This document shows positions 8,421-17,498 of a stretch of 64,000 bases of DNA, one piece after another. The position numbers and the translations under genes were made by a program. The notes below the pieces were generated by a model. The model searched no databases, had not been told where the DNA came from, and worked only from the letters and a program-made list of their open reading frames with translations. This stretch comes from CAYJAD01 sp964368075 (GTDB lineage Bacteria > Desulfobacterota > Desulfovibrionia > Desulfovibrionales > Desulfovibrionaceae): assembly GCA_964368075.1 (NCBI GenBank), contig CAYJAD010000006.1, positions 1 through 64,000 of the forward strand, read 5' to 3'. Numbering within the stretch: the stretch's first letter is position 1; each line of letters opens with the position of its first letter.

Positions 8421-8717
8421 TGCATCTCCTTACATACCATTTCTATTAGGTTATACCATAATCATTATTCTATTTTTATACCTGCTAATAGAGCTTAAAG
8501 ATTATAAAAAGTATACCTGTAAAAAATTTTAAAGCAGCGTAAAAGCTTGTATACAATAGCTTACGCAAAACCTCCATTAATAATCCAAGTAGATGTATTA
8601 TCAAGATTTTACCTTTTAATCAAGGTTAAAAATAGCAAAAACTCAAGGAATACAAGCTCCTCACAATCTATCGGCCTTTGAAATATTGGTGCAAAGAAAG
8701 AAAAATTTTGTTACCCT
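8421..8717. other. Divergent intergenic region with two dyads (acyl-CoA synthetase / hypF)
   Basis: Nearly 300 AT-rich bases that should hold both divergent promoters. Two dyads are visible. One is a long imperfect hairpin at 8537-8566 (GCGT..AAGC pairing with GCTT..ACGC around TTGTATACAA). The other is an operator-like inverted repeat at 8606-8633 with ACCTT and AAGGT arms inside A/T arms. Either could bind a regulator of the acyl-CoA synthetase operon; which one is not known. Confidence 0.4.
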
Positions 8718-11093
8718 ATGTCCATGAGCATAAAACAATTTTCTTTCATACGCCGCCATATACTGGCCGCAGGACAAGTGCAAGGTGTCGGCTTTCGCCC
8801 ATTTATTTATAAGCTTGCCATACAAAATGATTTGTGTGGCTTTGTGTGTAATACTTCAGAAGGGGTTTGCATTGAAATTCAGGGGCAAGAAAATAATGTA
8901 CAGGCTTTTCTTGAGGCCATGCCAAAATCTTTGCCTCCTTTGGCGGAACTCACTTCCCTTTCTGTACATGAAATACCGCCTGTGACTCATGAAAAAGCCT
9001 TTAGCATTGTACAAAGTGCTGGTAACGGAGGACATAAGGTGCTTATTAGCCCGGATATGAGCCTTTGCCAACAATGTGAACAAGATATGGAAGATATAAA
9101 CAATATTCGTCATGCATATGCCTTTACCAATTGTACCAATTGTGGCCCTCGGTACACCATAACTAAGAGTATTCCTTATGATAGAGCCACCACATCCATG
9201 CATTGTTTTCCCCTTTGTACTTTGTGTCAAAATGAATATGATAATCCACTCAATAGGCGCTTTCATGCTCAGCCCAATGCCTGCCCCCTATGTGGGCCTT
9301 GCGTATGGTCTGTTCCTGCAGCGTATGTTCACGAGGCAAAAAAAACTTCTTTGGCTGATAATATATCTGGGCAGGCAGCTTTAAGGCATGTGGCGCAAGC
9401 ATTACTTAAGGGAAGCATTATCGCCATGAAAGGGCTTGGGGGTTTTCATTTAGCATGCTCCGCCCTAGATGAAAACGCTATTATGCGCCTACGTCAACGT
9501 AAACAGCGACCTCATAAACCCTTGGCTGTGATGGTAGAGGATATGGCCACAGCCCGTCTCTTAGCGCATATTTCTCCGCAAGAAGAAAGCTTGCTCAGCG
9601 GCGTGCAAAAACCCATAGTGCTTTGTCAACGTAAAGACACATTACCGGATATTTTAGCACCAGATACCGACACCATTGGTCTTGTTTTAGCCTACACCCC
9701 CCTACATAAAGCTTTATTTATGCATTTGCGGCAAATAACGCATACTCCTTTAGCCTTGGTTATGACTTCAGGCAATGCAGCAGGAGAACCCATTTGTCTT
9801 GGCAATAGGGAAGCCTTATCAAGGCTTTCTTCCATGGTAGACATGTTTTTATTACACAATCGTGATATTTTAGTGCGCAACGATGACTCTGTATGTGCTG
9901 TATTTGCAAAAGAAACGACAAGCGAAAATCCACAAACTCATACAATTTTCTTGCGTCGAGCCAGAGGCTACGTGCCAAAGGCTATTTCTTTAGTAAAAGA
10001 AGCACAAAAAAAAACCTTTGCCTCAGTGCTAGGCATGGGAGCCCAATTAAAAAATACTGTATGTTTAAGTCGAGGAGATACCGCCTTTGTCAGCCAACAT
10101 ATTGGAGATATGCACTCTGTTCATACCCTTGCTTTTCAAAGAGAAGTTGTGACATATTTACAAATGCTTTTGCAAGTGCGCCCTGACGCCGTAGTGCACG
10201 ATTTACATCCCGATTTTTTAAGCACTCATGCGGCTAAAGAATATGCCGCACAATGGAATGTACCTTGTTATGCCTTACAGCATCACTATGCGCATGCTTA
10301 TGCCGTATTGGCAGAGCATATGAGCCAAGAACCTTGCTTAGCTCTGTGTCTGGACGGAACAGGCTATGGAGACGATGGCACTATTTGGGGCGGTGAGTTA
10401 CTGTATATTCACGGAAAGCAAAAGCAACGTATGGGGCGCTTATCCCCCTTTGCCCTTATGGGGGGAGAGCAAGCCATCAAAGAGCCTTGGCGTCTAGCCC
10501 TAACATTAGCCCAAGGCACGGAACTCGAAGAAGAATTAAGCCAGCAGCAACCACAAGGAGCCATGCTTTTAGAATTGCTGAATAAAAAATTCCCTGCTCC
10601 CATGACTTCATCAGCTGGACGGCTTTTTGATGCGGTTTCAGCCGGCCTTAGCCTTTGCCAGCATATAAGTTATGAAGGGCAAGCTGCCATAGTATTAGAA
10701 CAAGCTCAAAAACATGTACCACATACAAAATTGCCACATTCCCCACATCTTATATCCTTCAAAGATGGCCTTTGGGAAATTTCCAGTACTGAATTATTTA
10801 AACTTAGTCTGCAACTAGCACAAAAAAAAGGTATTTCCGCAGCAGCTCATGCCTTTCACGCGCATTTTTCCTCGGCATTTTTGCATATAACTCAATGCGC
10901 CGCTACTACTATGGGGGTACAAAATGTGCTTTTATGTGGAGGGGTATTGCAAAATGCCACCATATATGCCCTTCTTACTGAAGGATTACAAAAGGCAGGC
11001 TTTAAAGTATTACTTCCCAAAAATATGCCCTCTAATGATGGAGCGATTTCTTTAGGTCAAGTATATTATGGGCTTATACAAAGCAGCGATTAG
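8718..11093 (+). CDS. hypF: [NiFe]-hydrogenase maturation carbamoyltransferase HypF
   Basis: Makes the carbamoyl group that, via HypE, becomes the cyanide ligands of the [NiFe] active site. All HypF domains are present in order: acylphosphatase (about 15-100, with GQVQGVGFRPF), two zinc-finger Cys clusters (about 112-195), a YrdC-like domain (about 215-400) and a Kae1-like carbamoyl-transfer domain with HHYAHA and metal-binding residues (about 440-790). The 791 residues match the family. The start is uncertain: ATG at 8718 or 8724, with no strong ribosome site. No other hyp or hydrogenase genes are adjacent, so maturation genes are dispersed in this genome. Confidence 0.93.
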   Translation: MSMSIKQFSFIRRHILAAGQVQGVGFRPFIYKLAIQNDLCGFVCNTSEGVCIEIQGQENNVQAFLEAMPKSLPPLAELTSLSVHEIPPVTHEKAFSIVQSAGNGGHKVLISPDMSLCQQCEQDMEDINNIRHAYAFTNCTNCGPRYTITKSIPYDRATTSMHCFPLCTLCQNEYDNPLNRRFHAQPNACPLCGPCVWSVPAAYVHEAKKTSLADNISGQAALRHVAQALLKGSIIAMKGLGGFHLACSALDENAIMRLRQRKQRPHKPLAVMVEDMATARLLAHISPQEESLLSGVQKPIVLCQRKDTLPDILAPDTDTIGLVLAYTPLHKALFMHLRQITHTPLALVMTSGNAAGEPICLGNREALSRLSSMVDMFLLHNRDILVRNDDSVCAVFAKETTSENPQTHTIFLRRARGYVPKAISLVKEAQKKTFASVLGMGAQLKNTVCLSRGDTAFVSQHIGDMHSVHTLAFQREVVTYLQMLLQVRPDAVVHDLHPDFLSTHAAKEYAAQWNVPCYALQHHYAHAYAVLAEHMSQEPCLALCLDGTGYGDDGTIWGGELLYIHGKQKQRMGRLSPFALMGGEQAIKEPWRLALTLAQGTELEEELSQQQPQGAMLLELLNKKFPAPMTSSAGRLFDAVSAGLSLCQHISYEGQAAIVLEQAQKHVPHTKLPHSPHLISFKDGLWEISSTELFKLSLQLAQKKGISAAAHAFHAHFSSAFLHITQCAATTMGVQNVLLCGGVLQNATIYALLTEGLQKAGFKVLLPKNMPSNDGAISLGQVYYGLIQSSD

Positions 11094-11110
11094 TTACTTA
11101 TTGAAGGGGG

Positions 11111-11152
11111 TCTGGGGGAAACTTTTTGGCGTTAGCAAAAGTTTCCCCCAGA
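11111..11152. terminator. Terminator-like hairpin between hypF and fliS
   Basis: A perfect 16-bp stem (11111-11126 with 11137-11152) and 10-base loop, containing GGGGGAAACTTTT. It sits between converging hypF and fliS. A run of A follows on the plus strand and there is no T tract on either side, so it is an atypical terminator or a processing/stability hairpin. Confidence 0.55.
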
Positions 11153-11181
11153 AAAAAATTCATAAGTCTTTCCCTAAATCT

Positions 11182-12093
11182 TTATTTGCCAAAAGCTTTC
11201 GTATAGGCAAAACCGGAAACGCCAAAGCCTTGCTTGGGTGCATTTGCAGGAGCCTTAGGAGTTGGCTTTGCTGTGCCCTCCGCAACGGGCGCTTCAGAGG
11301 CTTTGGGGGCTACAGAAGCAGGCTGCACTGGTGCCATTGTGGGTGATGCGGCAAAAGGTATGGCAGCAGCTTTATCGCTTTGTGACGCATTATTTTGTAG
11401 TGCTTCTGGTGCCTGCTGTGTCTGTTGCAATTGTGTCGTTTGCTGTAAGACTTGTTGCGCTATTTCTTGAGCTACAGGCGTTGCGGGTGCTTGCGGTGTT
11501 GCGGAAGTAGGCACCGCAGAGGGAGCTGTTCCCACAGCGGATCTGGAGGCTTGCATGGCAGGAGGCACATTTGTCATGGCATTTTGTACACCATAAGCAT
11601 TGCGGGCTTGCATTCTACCAAGACCTGTGGGGGCAGTGGTGTTTTGTATTTGCACCGCAGCTCTTTGATTTACAGAGGCATCCACATTTAACCTTGCAGA
11701 AATTTGCGCAGAGGCTCTTCTTGCTTCCGGTGTTTCAATGATTTCTGCATACGCAGAGCGCAAACCAGATAAAATGCTTACCACATTATCTAATTGCTCC
11801 ACATTCATTTTTAAATTTGCTTGTAAAAGCCTTGTGGTACAGAGAAAGTATAAGTTATTCAAATTTTCAGCTAAAGTACCACCTTTTTCAAGATTCAATG
11901 TATTGGTAAGTTCATTTAAAATATCAATAACCTTTGAAATCAAAATACCTTTACCGGCATAGTCTTTAGCAAGCATTTTTTCACGTGCCTGCTGTAAAAA
12001 ACGTAAAGCACCGTCATAAAGCAAAAGTAGAAGTTGCCCTTGGTCAGTGGTATTTACCTTGGTCTGAAAATAGGCCTGTGCTGCCTTGTTCAT
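11182..12093 (-). CDS. fliS: Flagellin chaperone FliS with long C-terminal tail
   Basis: Cytosolic chaperone that binds the flagellin C terminus and delivers it to the flagellar export gate. Residues 1 to about 125 are a standard four-helix FliS domain (MNKAAQAYFQ start, LLLLLYDGALRFL, NLNNLYFLCTTRLLQANL). Unlike typical FliS (about 125-140 residues), this one continues for about 178 residues of Ala/Pro/Gln/Thr low-complexity sequence and ends in a Gly/Phe-rich GFGVSGFAYTKAFGK. GAGG precedes the ATG. It lies 79 bases downstream of fliD, the usual fliD-fliS order. The tail is most likely disordered; its role is unknown. Confidence 0.85.
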   Translation of the reverse strand: MNKAAQAYFQTKVNTTDQGQLLLLLYDGALRFLQQAREKMLAKDYAGKGILISKVIDILNELTNTLNLEKGGTLAENLNNLYFLCTTRLLQANLKMNVEQLDNVVSILSGLRSAYAEIIETPEARRASAQISARLNVDASVNQRAAVQIQNTTAPTGLGRMQARNAYGVQNAMTNVPPAMQASRSAVGTAPSAVPTSATPQAPATPVAQEIAQQVLQQTTQLQQTQQAPEALQNNASQSDKAAAIPFAASPTMAPVQPASVAPKASEAPVAEGTAKPTPKAPANAPKQGFGVSGFAYTKAFGK

Positions 12094-12172
12094 AATATCC
12101 TCTGCAATTTTATATGTATTATCTGCAATACTTGCGTAATTACTTTATCATTTCGGTAACAAAGCTACAGCC

Positions 12173-15100
12173 TTAACCTAGCTGTGCTAATTGGTTCGTC
12201 AATATTGCCATATTACCATTATAATCGCCAAGTAAGGTGTCAAGACGAGCAAATTTCAACTTTTCTGTAGTTTCCCAGCGTTCTAGGCGTTCTAATTCGC
12301 TGCTAATTTGTTCGTCATAGCTTCTAATTTGTTCGGCATAACTTTCCTTGGCAATCATTAAAGCGCCATTTTCGTTGCCAAGACTTGGGTCGCTAGCAGT
12401 GGGAGCCACATATTTTAGTTCCGCCATAAAAAAGTCTACCATTTGATTGACCTTTCCCTGCTGAACAGAAACACTACCCGTATAAGAACCTTGCGTCAAA
12501 TTATCAATGACAATGGACATACCCGAAGCATCGCCAGCACTGGCCACAGAAAAAGTATTGGGCTGCGTATCACTGGCGGAAGCAGCTACGCCATTAATCA
12601 TGACATTATAAGCATTACCATCCATATCAACATCATAACTTACATCATAAGTACCTGGTTCTGTTAAACCAGTAATATGATTCGCATAGCGAAAGTTTGG
12701 TGAAGAGGAGGTACCCACACCATCACTGGAAAAGAAGTCAATGACATCTTCTAAGTGATTTTCTATGGCATCATCAAAAAGAGATTGGTCGAAAGCTTGA
12801 ATCTCTGTGGTGGTGCCGTGCGGTGCAATGCTAAAAAGTCCGTAATCTTCCGAATCTAAATCAGAAGAAACTTTAATGCCCATCAAAGCCAAGCTAGAAA
12901 TAAAATCTCCGGAAAAAATATCATCTGCCGACATGGGCTGAAATCCCGGAGGATAATTACCCATATTATCTTTTAAACGACTGGCAAAAGCTTGTACGCT
13001 ATAGTCCCCTGTAAGAGCAGCGCCGTCTGTGGTATCCATACCTGCATTGCCATATTCATCGTAAGTGGGAGATACATCTTCGGTAATAGCCGTTAAGTCT
13101 TGTATTTTCTTCAATACGGAGTTTACTGCATCTAGCACCGTTTGAATATTATCTTTTACTGAATCGGTATCTGAAGCAATAGTAATTTGTGCTGTACCTG
13201 TATTACGCAATGTGAGGGTTACCCCTTCCAAAACGTCACTCACTTCATTAGTGCTAGATGTTAAGTCTTGTGGCCAATTGTCCACTTTAAAAATGGCATC
13301 TTGCGAAGCTTGAATAGCCCAAACATCAGAACTGGTGGCGCCGCCATTTAAGCCCACAGAAGCCGGAACACCCGTGACACTTGCCACATTATTTAAGGTG
13401 AGCTTGCCGTCGGCTTCTTCTGTAAAACTTATACCTGCGCCTGTAAGCACCTCACGTAATGTTTGATCGTTGGTTACATCCACTTCTTGGGTGCTGCCAT
13501 CAGTCATGGTAAAGGTAAACTTCGTACTTTGTGGTACTATGCCACTTTGTACAGGTGATGCTGTATCAATAGCTTGCGTATAGCTAGGCCATGTGGTGGT
13601 GGCTTCAATGCGGCCTGTATCTGTGCTTATAAAATCATCCACATTGCTTATGCCCGCAATGCTGATGGCATATTGCCCTGAAGTAGGCCCAGTAACCGAT
13701 ACCGCATGCCCTTGAGCTTGCAGTTCATCCAACACACCTTGCATGGTGTGATTAGCTGGCATAGCAATGGTTAGGTCTGCCCCTGTGGCATCCTTAAATG
13801 TATAGGAAGCAGCATCTGCAACGGGAGCAGCCAAATCTCCATTATAGCCAAAAACAACAGATTCTGTGATGGCAGATACACCAGCAGAAGCGCCTTGAAC
13901 AGCCGTATAAAAATCATCAAAATTACTTAAACCCTCAATGGCTATGCCCGTGGGATTTGCTGGGTCAGCAGGCGTTGTAACGACAGTTTTGTAGCCATTG
14001 GCATTGATGGCATCAAGCACGCTCTGAATAGTGTGCTCTGTAGTTATATTAACAGTAAAAGAACCGCCTGCATCATTAACAAATGTGTATTCTTGAGCTG
14101 GTAAAAGAGAAAAAGGCCCTTGAGCACTAAAAGCTTCCAAAGTACTTACGGAAGGGGTACTTATCTCTGTACCTAAAAAGGCGTCTGCATTGGTAATGCC
14201 GCTTAAGTCAACGGTGGTGTTGCCACCTTCTTCTTTAGCACTGACCTTATAACCCATACCATTAAGAACATTCAAAATATCATGCTGTGTGTGGTCACCG
14301 CTCATGGACACATTTACCGACTCATTATCAGCATTAGTAAATATGTAATTGGCAGCACCCAAAATTAAACGATCTGTCAAGGTACCGGGAACAGTAAAAG
14401 AAGTGGTAGGCGTTACCTTAGACTCTGTGCTGCTCTCAATCGGGGGCTCACCCGCCACAGGATTGGGGGCAAATGTTGTTGTTTCTAAAGATCGAAGATC
14501 ATTAATAACCATTTTTCCAGTGCTATCGATAGAGGCTGTACCAGGCTTACCTTCATTAATAGCGTCTACAATATCTTGCTGTGAGGCATCGCCTGCTACA
14601 TCGCGAGTAGTAAAAGAACTACCATCATTAAATGTCAATGTGTACTGATACGTATTTACACTTTGGCCGTCATTGAGGGCTTTATCTAAATCTACAGAAG
14701 CAGAGGACTGCCATGACCCAGATGAACCGCTCATACCTAAAAGATTAGAGGGCAAAATTTGCAGGTCAGCACCAGCACCGGAATCTTTACCTGCAATTTG
14801 GAAGGTATAGCCGTCTGCCGTTTTAATCATGCTCATTTTCACGCCAGGATTTGCCTTGTCTTCATTAAGCATATTGGCAAAACCTTCCAGCGTAGTGCCT
14901 GGAGGCACAGCTAAAGTTCGCTCGGTTCCCATGTAAGTATAGGTAAAGTTTTGCGGCGTACTCGTAGTATTGATGACGGTGGTTTTTTCGTCAAAGTTAT
15001 GTGTACTGGCCCAGATAGCATTACTAGCCAATTGTTTTACTTCAATTTTATGAGTACCATCCACAGCTTCGGCGTCAGCTTTTACGCCTAAAGTGGCTTC

Positions 15101-15352
15101 ATCGCTACTGGCAGCAATTTTAGTAAGAAATTTTGAAGGGCTATTTAAATTTCCCAAAGCTTCTTGTGCTTCGGCAATAGTATCCAAAAGTTCTTGATAT
15201 GCTTCATAACTTTCATTGGCAACCTCACGAGAGTCTTCTAAAGAATAAAGGCGAATAGATTCGACCTCTTTTAACTGTTCAATCATAGCAGTGAAATCGG
15301 TACCGCTACCAATGCCGGAAAAAGATATGCCGCCTGATATACTATTTGACAT
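12173..15352 (-). CDS. fliD: Flagellar filament cap protein FliD (HAP2), enlarged
   Basis: Caps the growing filament and guides flagellin insertion. The conserved ends are clear: residues 8-110 (GGISFSGIGSGTDFTAMIEQLKEVE onward) form the N-terminal coiled part, and about 690-1059 form the C-terminal part with the final coiled coil. At 1059 residues it is about twice enteric FliD (470). The extra length is mostly residues 234-660, where about five related modules of 60-95 residues repeat (YTF..(D/N)A.G, then HT.Q.VLD....G, then I.G(I/L)SN.DDF). GAGGG lies eight bases before the ATG. It is followed by fliS and preceded by a possible RpoN promoter. Confidence 0.9.
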   Translation of the reverse strand: MSNSISGGISFSGIGSGTDFTAMIEQLKEVESIRLYSLEDSREVANESYEAYQELLDTIAEAQEALGNLNSPSKFLTKIAASSDEATLGVKADAEAVDGTHKIEVKQLASNAIWASTHNFDEKTTVINTTSTPQNFTYTYMGTERTLAVPPGTTLEGFANMLNEDKANPGVKMSMIKTADGYTFQIAGKDSGAGADLQILPSNLLGMSGSSGSWQSSASVDLDKALNDGQSVNTYQYTLTFNDGSSFTTRDVAGDASQQDIVDAINEGKPGTASIDSTGKMVINDLRSLETTTFAPNPVAGEPPIESSTESKVTPTTSFTVPGTLTDRLILGAANYIFTNADNESVNVSMSGDHTQHDILNVLNGMGYKVSAKEEGGNTTVDLSGITNADAFLGTEISTPSVSTLEAFSAQGPFSLLPAQEYTFVNDAGGSFTVNITTEHTIQSVLDAINANGYKTVVTTPADPANPTGIAIEGLSNFDDFYTAVQGASAGVSAITESVVFGYNGDLAAPVADAASYTFKDATGADLTIAMPANHTMQGVLDELQAQGHAVSVTGPTSGQYAISIAGISNVDDFISTDTGRIEATTTWPSYTQAIDTASPVQSGIVPQSTKFTFTMTDGSTQEVDVTNDQTLREVLTGAGISFTEEADGKLTLNNVASVTGVPASVGLNGGATSSDVWAIQASQDAIFKVDNWPQDLTSSTNEVSDVLEGVTLTLRNTGTAQITIASDTDSVKDNIQTVLDAVNSVLKKIQDLTAITEDVSPTYDEYGNAGMDTTDGAALTGDYSVQAFASRLKDNMGNYPPGFQPMSADDIFSGDFISSLALMGIKVSSDLDSEDYGLFSIAPHGTTTEIQAFDQSLFDDAIENHLEDVIDFFSSDGVGTSSSPNFRYANHITGLTEPGTYDVSYDVDMDGNAYNVMINGVAASASDTQPNTFSVASAGDASGMSIVIDNLTQGSYTGSVSVQQGKVNQMVDFFMAELKYVAPTASDPSLGNENGALMIAKESYAEQIRSYDEQISSELERLERWETTEKLKFARLDTLLGDYNGNMAILTNQLAQLG
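13373..14653 (-). repeat. Tandem protein-coding modules inside fliD
   Basis: About five degenerate modules encoded at FliD residues 234-290, 335-392, 421-485, 516-575 and 611-660. Shared pattern: an aromatic beta strand ending in (D/N)A or DG, an HT/QT-initiated helix with VLD/ILN/VLT, a G(Y/H/I) turn and a closing hydrophobic strand with SN.DDF or TNADAF. Repeats two to four are the clearest. The DNA is too diverged for recent duplication. Confidence 0.7.
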
Positions 15353-15693
15353 ATGACTACCCTCATGTGGAAAAATTTGCCGCTTGTATTACATAAAACT
15401 TCAGCAATAAATGTAATGCAAAAAACGTGCTCAAATACCAAAAAGACATAGAGTAAAAAACTCTCTCTTAGGAAATACTATCGGTCAAAGTAATAAAAAC
15501 TTAAGAAAAATAAGCCCAAAATACAACGAAAGCCTGTCCACTTGTATTCCTGTAACAAGTCGTAAAAAAAGCGCAACTAAAGAGCACTTTTTCAGCCTAT
15601 TGAAAAAGTTGCATTATATGTATTTTATTTATATAAGGTATAGAAAAATTTAAAAAATGCTTATTTTGTAAATTTTACCGCACCTTATTAAAA
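15353..15693. other. Intergenic region between flgM and fliD
   Basis: About 340 AT-rich bases on the flagellar minus strand. It holds the possible RpoN promoter for fliD at 15416-15433. I see no gene and no clear terminator for flgM. Confidence 0.5.
15416..15433 (-). promoter_or_regulatory. Possible sigma-54 promoter of fliD
   Basis: Read on the minus strand: TGAGCACG, TTTT, TTGCA. The -12 block (TTGCA) and the CACG are perfect and spacing is correct, but the first G of the -24 GG is A. It predicts a start about 50 bases before the fliD ATG. Confidence 0.5.
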
Positions 15694-16026
15694 CTATACA
15701 AAAAGAGATCTTTCTTCGCGCACAAGGCCTTGCGCTAAGGCTTTATCATCCACGGTATAGGTGCCATCTTGTACTTGCGCCCGTAACTGAGAAACTTTTT
15801 CAGTACGCTCTGAATCACTAACACCTTCTTGCATGGCAACACGATTGGCTTCTGCCAATAGTTTTGCATCACTAGAAAACTGCACACTATCACCCTTGGG
15901 CACTATTAACAAAGCTTCCTTTTCTGCTTGTGCTGTTTTTTCGTGAGAATTTTGTACATTTTGTGTACTACCGTCGTTACCGTGTTGATATATATACATA
16001 GGTTTTGTTTGAGAAGAAACTTGCAT
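15694..16026 (-). CDS. flgM: Anti-sigma-28 factor FlgM
   Basis: Binds FliA (sigma-28) until the hook is finished, then is exported so late flagellar genes can be transcribed. The C-terminal half has the FlgM signature: DSVQFSSDAK, then a helical stretch ending RTEKVSQLRAQVQDGTYTVD and the closing LAQGLV helix. The 110-residue length and unstructured N-terminal third are normal for the family. GGAG lies six bases before the ATG. It follows the unknown 16143 gene by about 115 bases and precedes fliD and fliS, forming a late-flagellar block. Confidence 0.85.
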   Translation of the reverse strand: MQVSSQTKPMYIYQHGNDGSTQNVQNSHEKTAQAEKEALLIVPKGDSVQFSSDAKLLAEANRVAMQEGVSDSERTEKVSQLRAQVQDGTYTVDDKALAQGLVREERSLFV

Positions 16027-16142
16027 AAATGCTCCATATTATTTATATAAATATTTTTATTATAATGTATTATTTTGTTGTGGGCATGTATCAGCATGCC
16101 AAAGTAAAAACTGTTGTTTTAAAACAAACAACTCTTAAGCCA

Positions 16143-16589
16143 CTAAACGGTGCTTTTTTCCACTGTTTTCAAAACAATTTCCCAAAGCTTATATAGGGCA
16201 TCTCTATTTTCTTTATCCCCAAAAGGTATGGGCTTACCATTACCTTCTTCCGGCACATGCAAAAGACGCAAGTGCTCCTCAGACAAAGGCCCTGGGGTAG
16301 GGTATTGCAATAAAATTTGTGTACCTAAAGCTCTTCCAAGCTGTTGTACAATATCTTCTACCATAGGATTTTCAGAACCTGTAGAAAGCATAGATTCGTA
16401 GAGCTCGCGTGCTACTTGTTGCACAACGCGCTTACGATGTTCTTGAGGAGTTGGGGTAGGAGGGGTATCTTCTTCTTCTGCTTCCAACAGCTGTTGGCGG
16501 CGATGACGCGCAAGGCGCCTCGCTGTCATTAGTTGCAACTCGTAATGTTGCAACATCAACCGTGTTTGCAAGTTTTGATGTGCTATCAT
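16143..16589 (-). CDS. Uncharacterised protein upstream of flgM
   Basis: 148-residue predicted cytosolic protein I cannot name. The N-terminal 40 residues are Arg/Gln-rich and helical (probable coiled coil), followed by an acidic and Pro/Thr linker (EEEDTPPTPTPQ) and a C-terminal helical domain. The start at 16589 is chosen because GAGGG lies eight bases upstream; an ATG eight codons earlier lacks this. Its position directly before flgM suggests a flagellar or regulatory role, but that is only guilt by association. Confidence 0.6.
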   Translation of the reverse strand: MIAHQNLQTRLMLQHYELQLMTARRLARHRRQQLLEAEEEDTPPTPTPQEHRKRVVQQVARELYESMLSTGSENPMVEDIVQQLGRALGTQILLQYPTPGPLSEEHLRLLHVPEEGNGKPIPFGDKENRDALYKLWEIVLKTVEKSTV

Positions 16590-16688
16590 AGCTATTCCCT
16601 CAACAATAATCATCGGTAAAAATTTTAAATTCTTTAGAGATAGTCATATTTTTTTTTAAAATTTTTACCTTTTAAAACTAATACTTTA

Positions 16689-17498
16689 TCATAACCAGCG
16701 CCAAGCATAATACCTTTCTAGTATTTTTGCAGGCACGGTGACTATAAGACTAATAAGTACATATAATACAGCTACTAATACCCATAATTCTAAAGAAAGA
16801 AACGTTTCTGCTATAATCAATTGCGCTTGCATGGTTATATCTGGCAAAGCAATGGCACTTACCAAAGCAGAATCTTTAATAAGTGAAACTGTTTGTCCTG
16901 TAAGTGGAGGCAAAATACGACGTAAAGCTTGAGGGAGAACCACATATCTAAATATTTGTGGTGTGGAAAAACCAGAAGAATAGGCTGCATCCCATTGGCC
17001 TTTAGGTATAGAGTTTATGCCCGCACGAAAAATTTCTGCCATATAAGCCCCTTCAAAAAGGGCTAGTGTCCACACAGCTGCAAAAAAGGGGCTCAAATTA
17101 AAAACAGGCGCCACGACAAAATACATGACAAACAATTGAATAAGTAAGGGCGTATTTCGTACTAGCCCCACATAGCCAGCAGCCAATACCTGTCCCACAT
17201 AGGATGGAATGCCGCGCAAAATTGCCGTTCCAAGCCCTAGAATTGTGGCTAAAATTAAACTTGCGCCCACTATGCGCAAGCTAAGCCACAAACCCTCTAT
17301 AAGAGGGCCAATAATCCATTCCCCTTGACGGTAGCGCAACACATGATGCCACGCTCTTCGCCATTGCCAATGGTAAAGACCATCATCTAAACTTAAAATC
17401 CACCAGACAAAAATACAAAATACAAAAAGAAATCCTGAATTTGTACGAAAAAAAAGCCCTAATTGACGCATTTTAGCCTGTGATATTTTCATAATCAT
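16689..17498 (-). CDS. Polar amino-acid ABC transporter permease (HisM/GlnP family)
   Basis: Inner-membrane subunit of a polar amino-acid importer. About five or six hydrophobic helices are visible, with the HisM-type start of the core (GLWLSLRIVGASLILATILG), the RNTPLLIQLF motif and the ATPase-docking EAA loop (DAAYSSGFSTPQIFRYVVLP). The start is uncertain: ATG at 17498, 17492 or 17471 (the last has CAGG at good spacing), and a TTG at 17528 also opens the frame. No ATPase, binding protein or second permease is adjacent, so this is an orphan subunit. Confidence 0.8.
   Translation of the reverse strand: MIMKISQAKMRQLGLFFRTNSGFLFVFCIFVWWILSLDDGLYHWQWRRAWHHVLRYRQGEWIIGPLIEGLWLSLRIVGASLILATILGLGTAILRGIPSYVGQVLAAGYVGLVRNTPLLIQLFVMYFVVAPVFNLSPFFAAVWTLALFEGAYMAEIFRAGINSIPKGQWDAAYSSGFSTPQIFRYVVLPQALRRILPPLTGQTVSLIKDSALVSAIALPDITMQAQLIIAETFLSLELWVLVAVLYVLISLIVTVPAKILERYYAWRWL

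Noticed and set aside
8606..8633. FadR-type operator for the acyl-CoA synthetase
   Set aside because: A dyad exists but does not match a known FadR site, so it is described only as operator-like.
11234..11691. Cys-rich reading frames opposite the FliS tail
   Set aside because: They come from reverse reading of GCA/GCT-rich low-complexity codons; no start signals.
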